From Methanobrevibacter sp. (GTDB lineage Archaea; Methanobacteriota; Methanobacteria; Methanobacteriales; Methanobacteriaceae): 64,000 nucleotides of DNA. Of the stretch, positions 62,517-64,000 are shown piece after piece. The notes under the pieces were generated by a model. The model was not told the origin of the DNA. It ran no database searches and was given only the letters and a program-made list of their open reading frames with translations. Location of the stretch: positions 1-64,000 of the forward strand of contig JAFRFD010000008.1 in NCBI GenBank assembly GCA_017434525.1, given 5' to 3'. Each line of letters starts with the position of its first letter. Position 1 is the stretch's first letter. The position numbers and the translations under genes were made by a program.

Positions 62517-64000
62517 TGAACGGCTTCAATGAAATACTCATTGAAAAAGCCACGATTATAATCAAACAATTGTTTGAAACTAGAATCTATGATATACATA
62601 ACACAATAATCATCAATATCCCTAATGCCCCTACCATAAGCCTGCATTAAAGCCATTACCGCCTGATAATAGAACCATTTGGGATCCAATTCTTTTCTAT
62701 ATTTCACCTGTTCATTCAATTGAGGATACGGCATTTTAAAAACAATTTGGAACCTACATAAGTCCCCCTTAAAGTCCACACCATCTTTGATAGATGCCCC
62801 TATAAGAATAATGCTTTCATTTGATTCTGTAAATTCCTTCAAGACAAGATTTCTATCTTCCCCTCCAACAAACATGAAATTATATCCTTTTAGATTATCC
62901 ATAATCCAAAATGCCTGTTCGTTGCTTGAAGTGTGAATAACTCCTTTCTCATTTTTATGCATATCCAATAATTCCTTAATCTTATCAATGGCCCGTTTAT
63001 TTTTCCATCTTGCCCGACCATTAACAGAACCGCTCAATCGACCAGCAAAATCAATGTAAATTGGTCTTTTTTCAACATCAAAGGGACTTTTCTCATAAAC
63101 ATAATATGTTTCATCCGGATTGATATCGTTCCACTCACAAAATTTATCTTTACTTCCCAAGGTGCCTGTTAAGAATATGCAAACATTGCCCAAATCCAGT
63201 AGCTTTTGGGTATCATCTGAAACTGAAAATGGCTTAAATTCTGCCGCAATATCCATATTATTGTCTAAAATAGCTGATTTATTGGGCAAATCAATGATAA
63301 AATCATTGGTTGTGAGGCCTAAACTGATTGATGAGAAGGATTTCATGTCCTGTTCCAAATTTTGTTTTTCAACATAATCGAAATTAGAAAATTTTGAAGG
63401 ATTGTTCTCAAACTCATCTAAAGAGACCTGGACTGATTTATTTGCATCCCCTTCGATTTTTTTAATTCTTTTTTCACATTCCTTTATTAGGTCATCACAT
63501 AACCTTATCCAATAACTTGAATCCTTTTTTAGTTTATTAACAGAACTGGTGGCATGCATTATAGGTTCAAAAATATCAATGCCGAATTTTGTGGAGATAT
63601 ATTCCCTATTTAATTGAGATGATGACAACATTAACATCTTACGTTCCAAATTATGTGCCTCATCCAAAATCAGTAACTCTCGAGGGTCAAACAGATGATT
63701 TTCAACGCCCGCATAATAAAAATAATCATAATTAGTTATTACATTTTTAGCATTTTGAGCTTTCTTAAAAGCCATATTATACTCGCAGTCACTACATTTT
63801 TTTAGTTTGTATTCTGCTTTAATACAAAAGTCGCAATTACCTTTATAGTTACATTTGTAGTTTCCACGGCCTTTTATTTCAACAAGGATGTCCCCGAAAT
63901 CATCCAGATATTGTTCCTGGAGTTGTTTTGTCATTGTTAAGATGTATGAATCCTCATACATATTGGCAAGGGTTGTGGCGATAGCGGATTTGCCTATGCC
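62504..64000 (-). CDS. XPD/DinG-like superfamily 2 helicase, C-terminal part
   Basis: The frame is open to the right edge, so the N-terminus is missing; at least 498 residues are present. The first visible residues, GIGKSAIATTLAN, are the end of Walker A. A four-Cys set (CNYKGNCDFC...KKCSDC) near 50-70 residues after it should bind a [4Fe-4S] cluster, as in XPD. DEAHN (motif II), FLTGTLGSKD (motif III/IV region), IGASIKDGVDFKG (motif V) and QAYGRGIRDIDDYC (motif VI) follow. It is likely a 5'-3' DNA helicase in repair. XPD and DinG cannot be separated without the N-terminus. Confidence 0.9.
   Translation of the reverse strand, partial: GIGKSAIATTLANMYEDSYILTMTKQLQEQYLDDFGDILVEIKGRGNYKCNYKGNCDFCIKAEYKLKKCSDCEYNMAFKKAQNAKNVITNYDYFYYAGVENHLFDPRELLILDEAHNLERKMLMLSSSQLNREYISTKFGIDIFEPIMHATSSVNKLKKDSSYWIRLCDDLIKECEKRIKKIEGDANKSVQVSLDEFENNPSKFSNFDYVEKQNLEQDMKSFSSISLGLTTNDFIIDLPNKSAILDNNMDIAAEFKPFSVSDDTQKLLDLGNVCIFLTGTLGSKDKFCEWNDINPDETYYVYEKSPFDVEKRPIYIDFAGRLSGSVNGRARWKNKRAIDKIKELLDMHKNEKGVIHTSSNEQAFWIMDNLKGYNFMFVGGEDRNLVLKEFTESNESIILIGASIKDGVDFKGDLCRFQIVFKMPYPQLNEQVKYRKELDPKWFYYQAVMALMQAYGRGIRDIDDYCVMYIIDSSFKQLFDYNRGFFNEYFIEAVQKKK

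Overview
The window is a 64 kb piece of an AT-rich archaeal chromosome. It most likely comes from Methanobrevibacter or a very close relative in Methanobacteriales. The support is: a methyl-coenzyme M reductase operon beside methanogenesis-marker genes; coenzyme M (comB, comC), methanopterin (mptA) and F420 (cofG) biosynthesis genes; a complete 17-gene ehb energy-converting hydrogenase operon; a family-B DNA polymerase ending after palm motif C, the split form known from Methanobacteriales; and two large adhesin-like surface proteins typical of gut and rumen Methanobrevibacter. Promoters are TTTATATA-type TATA boxes, ribosome binding sites are GGTGA/GGAGG-like, and several genes look leaderless. 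The species cannot be fixed from sequence alone. I saw no rRNA, tRNA, CRISPR array or intact insertion sequence.

Layout. 1-6250: mcrB (cut by the left edge), mmp10, mmp7, an unrecognised gene, comB and a TraB-family membrane protein. 6316-13249: small zinc-ribbon protein, CNNM/CorC-like membrane protein, Na+/Ca2+ exchanger, tRNA thiolase-like protein, thiamine-binding-like protein, sugar aminotransferase, trm1 and an Lrp regulator. 13469-21677: mptA, an unknown gene, cofG, taw2, proteasome beta, the termination nuclease FttA/aCPSF1, purM and comC. 21872-35262: adhesin 1, polB1, AI-2E-type permease, pyrK, pyrD, a coiled-coil protein, the C/D-box RNP pair nop5-flpA, and a 1,292-residue beta-helix adhesin. 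35263-36388: the only long gene-poor stretch, with a repeat copy, a small ORF and a structured-RNA candidate. 36389-47212: coaBC (frameshifted), two envelope proteins, pheA, two four-CBS proteins, queE-queD-DUF366, a nucleotidyltransferase, an NSS transporter and a Cas4-like protein. 47306-57157: the ehb operon on the minus strand. 57442-64000: YdjM-like protein, DUF2119-like protein, SF1 helicase, a candidate metal-regulated RNA, argG and an XPD/DinG-like helicase cut by the right edge.

How the genes fit together. The mcr, mmp and comB genes at the left make, modify and supply methyl-coenzyme M reductase. mptA and cofG start two other C1 cofactors, and Ehb makes low-potential reduced ferredoxin for carbon assimilation. 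The rest is core information processing, nucleotide and amino-acid synthesis, and tRNA/archaeosine modification.

The most unusual signals are: (i) two genes (the large adhesin and pheA) with no ATG/GTG/TTG where translation should begin, but an ATT codon 7 nt after a strong Shine-Dalgarno sequence; (ii) a one-base frameshift splitting coaBC, where the coaB frame also lacks a usual start; (iii) two candidate structured RNAs with their own TATA boxes (about 35880-36000 and 61105-61235), the second behind a TTTAGG-N4-CCTAAA operator-like dyad; (iv) a diverged direct repeat flanking the large adhesin gene; (v) a recurrent AGTAATACT/AGTATTACT motif; and (vi) three mutually exclusive arms in the leader of the transcription-termination factor gene.
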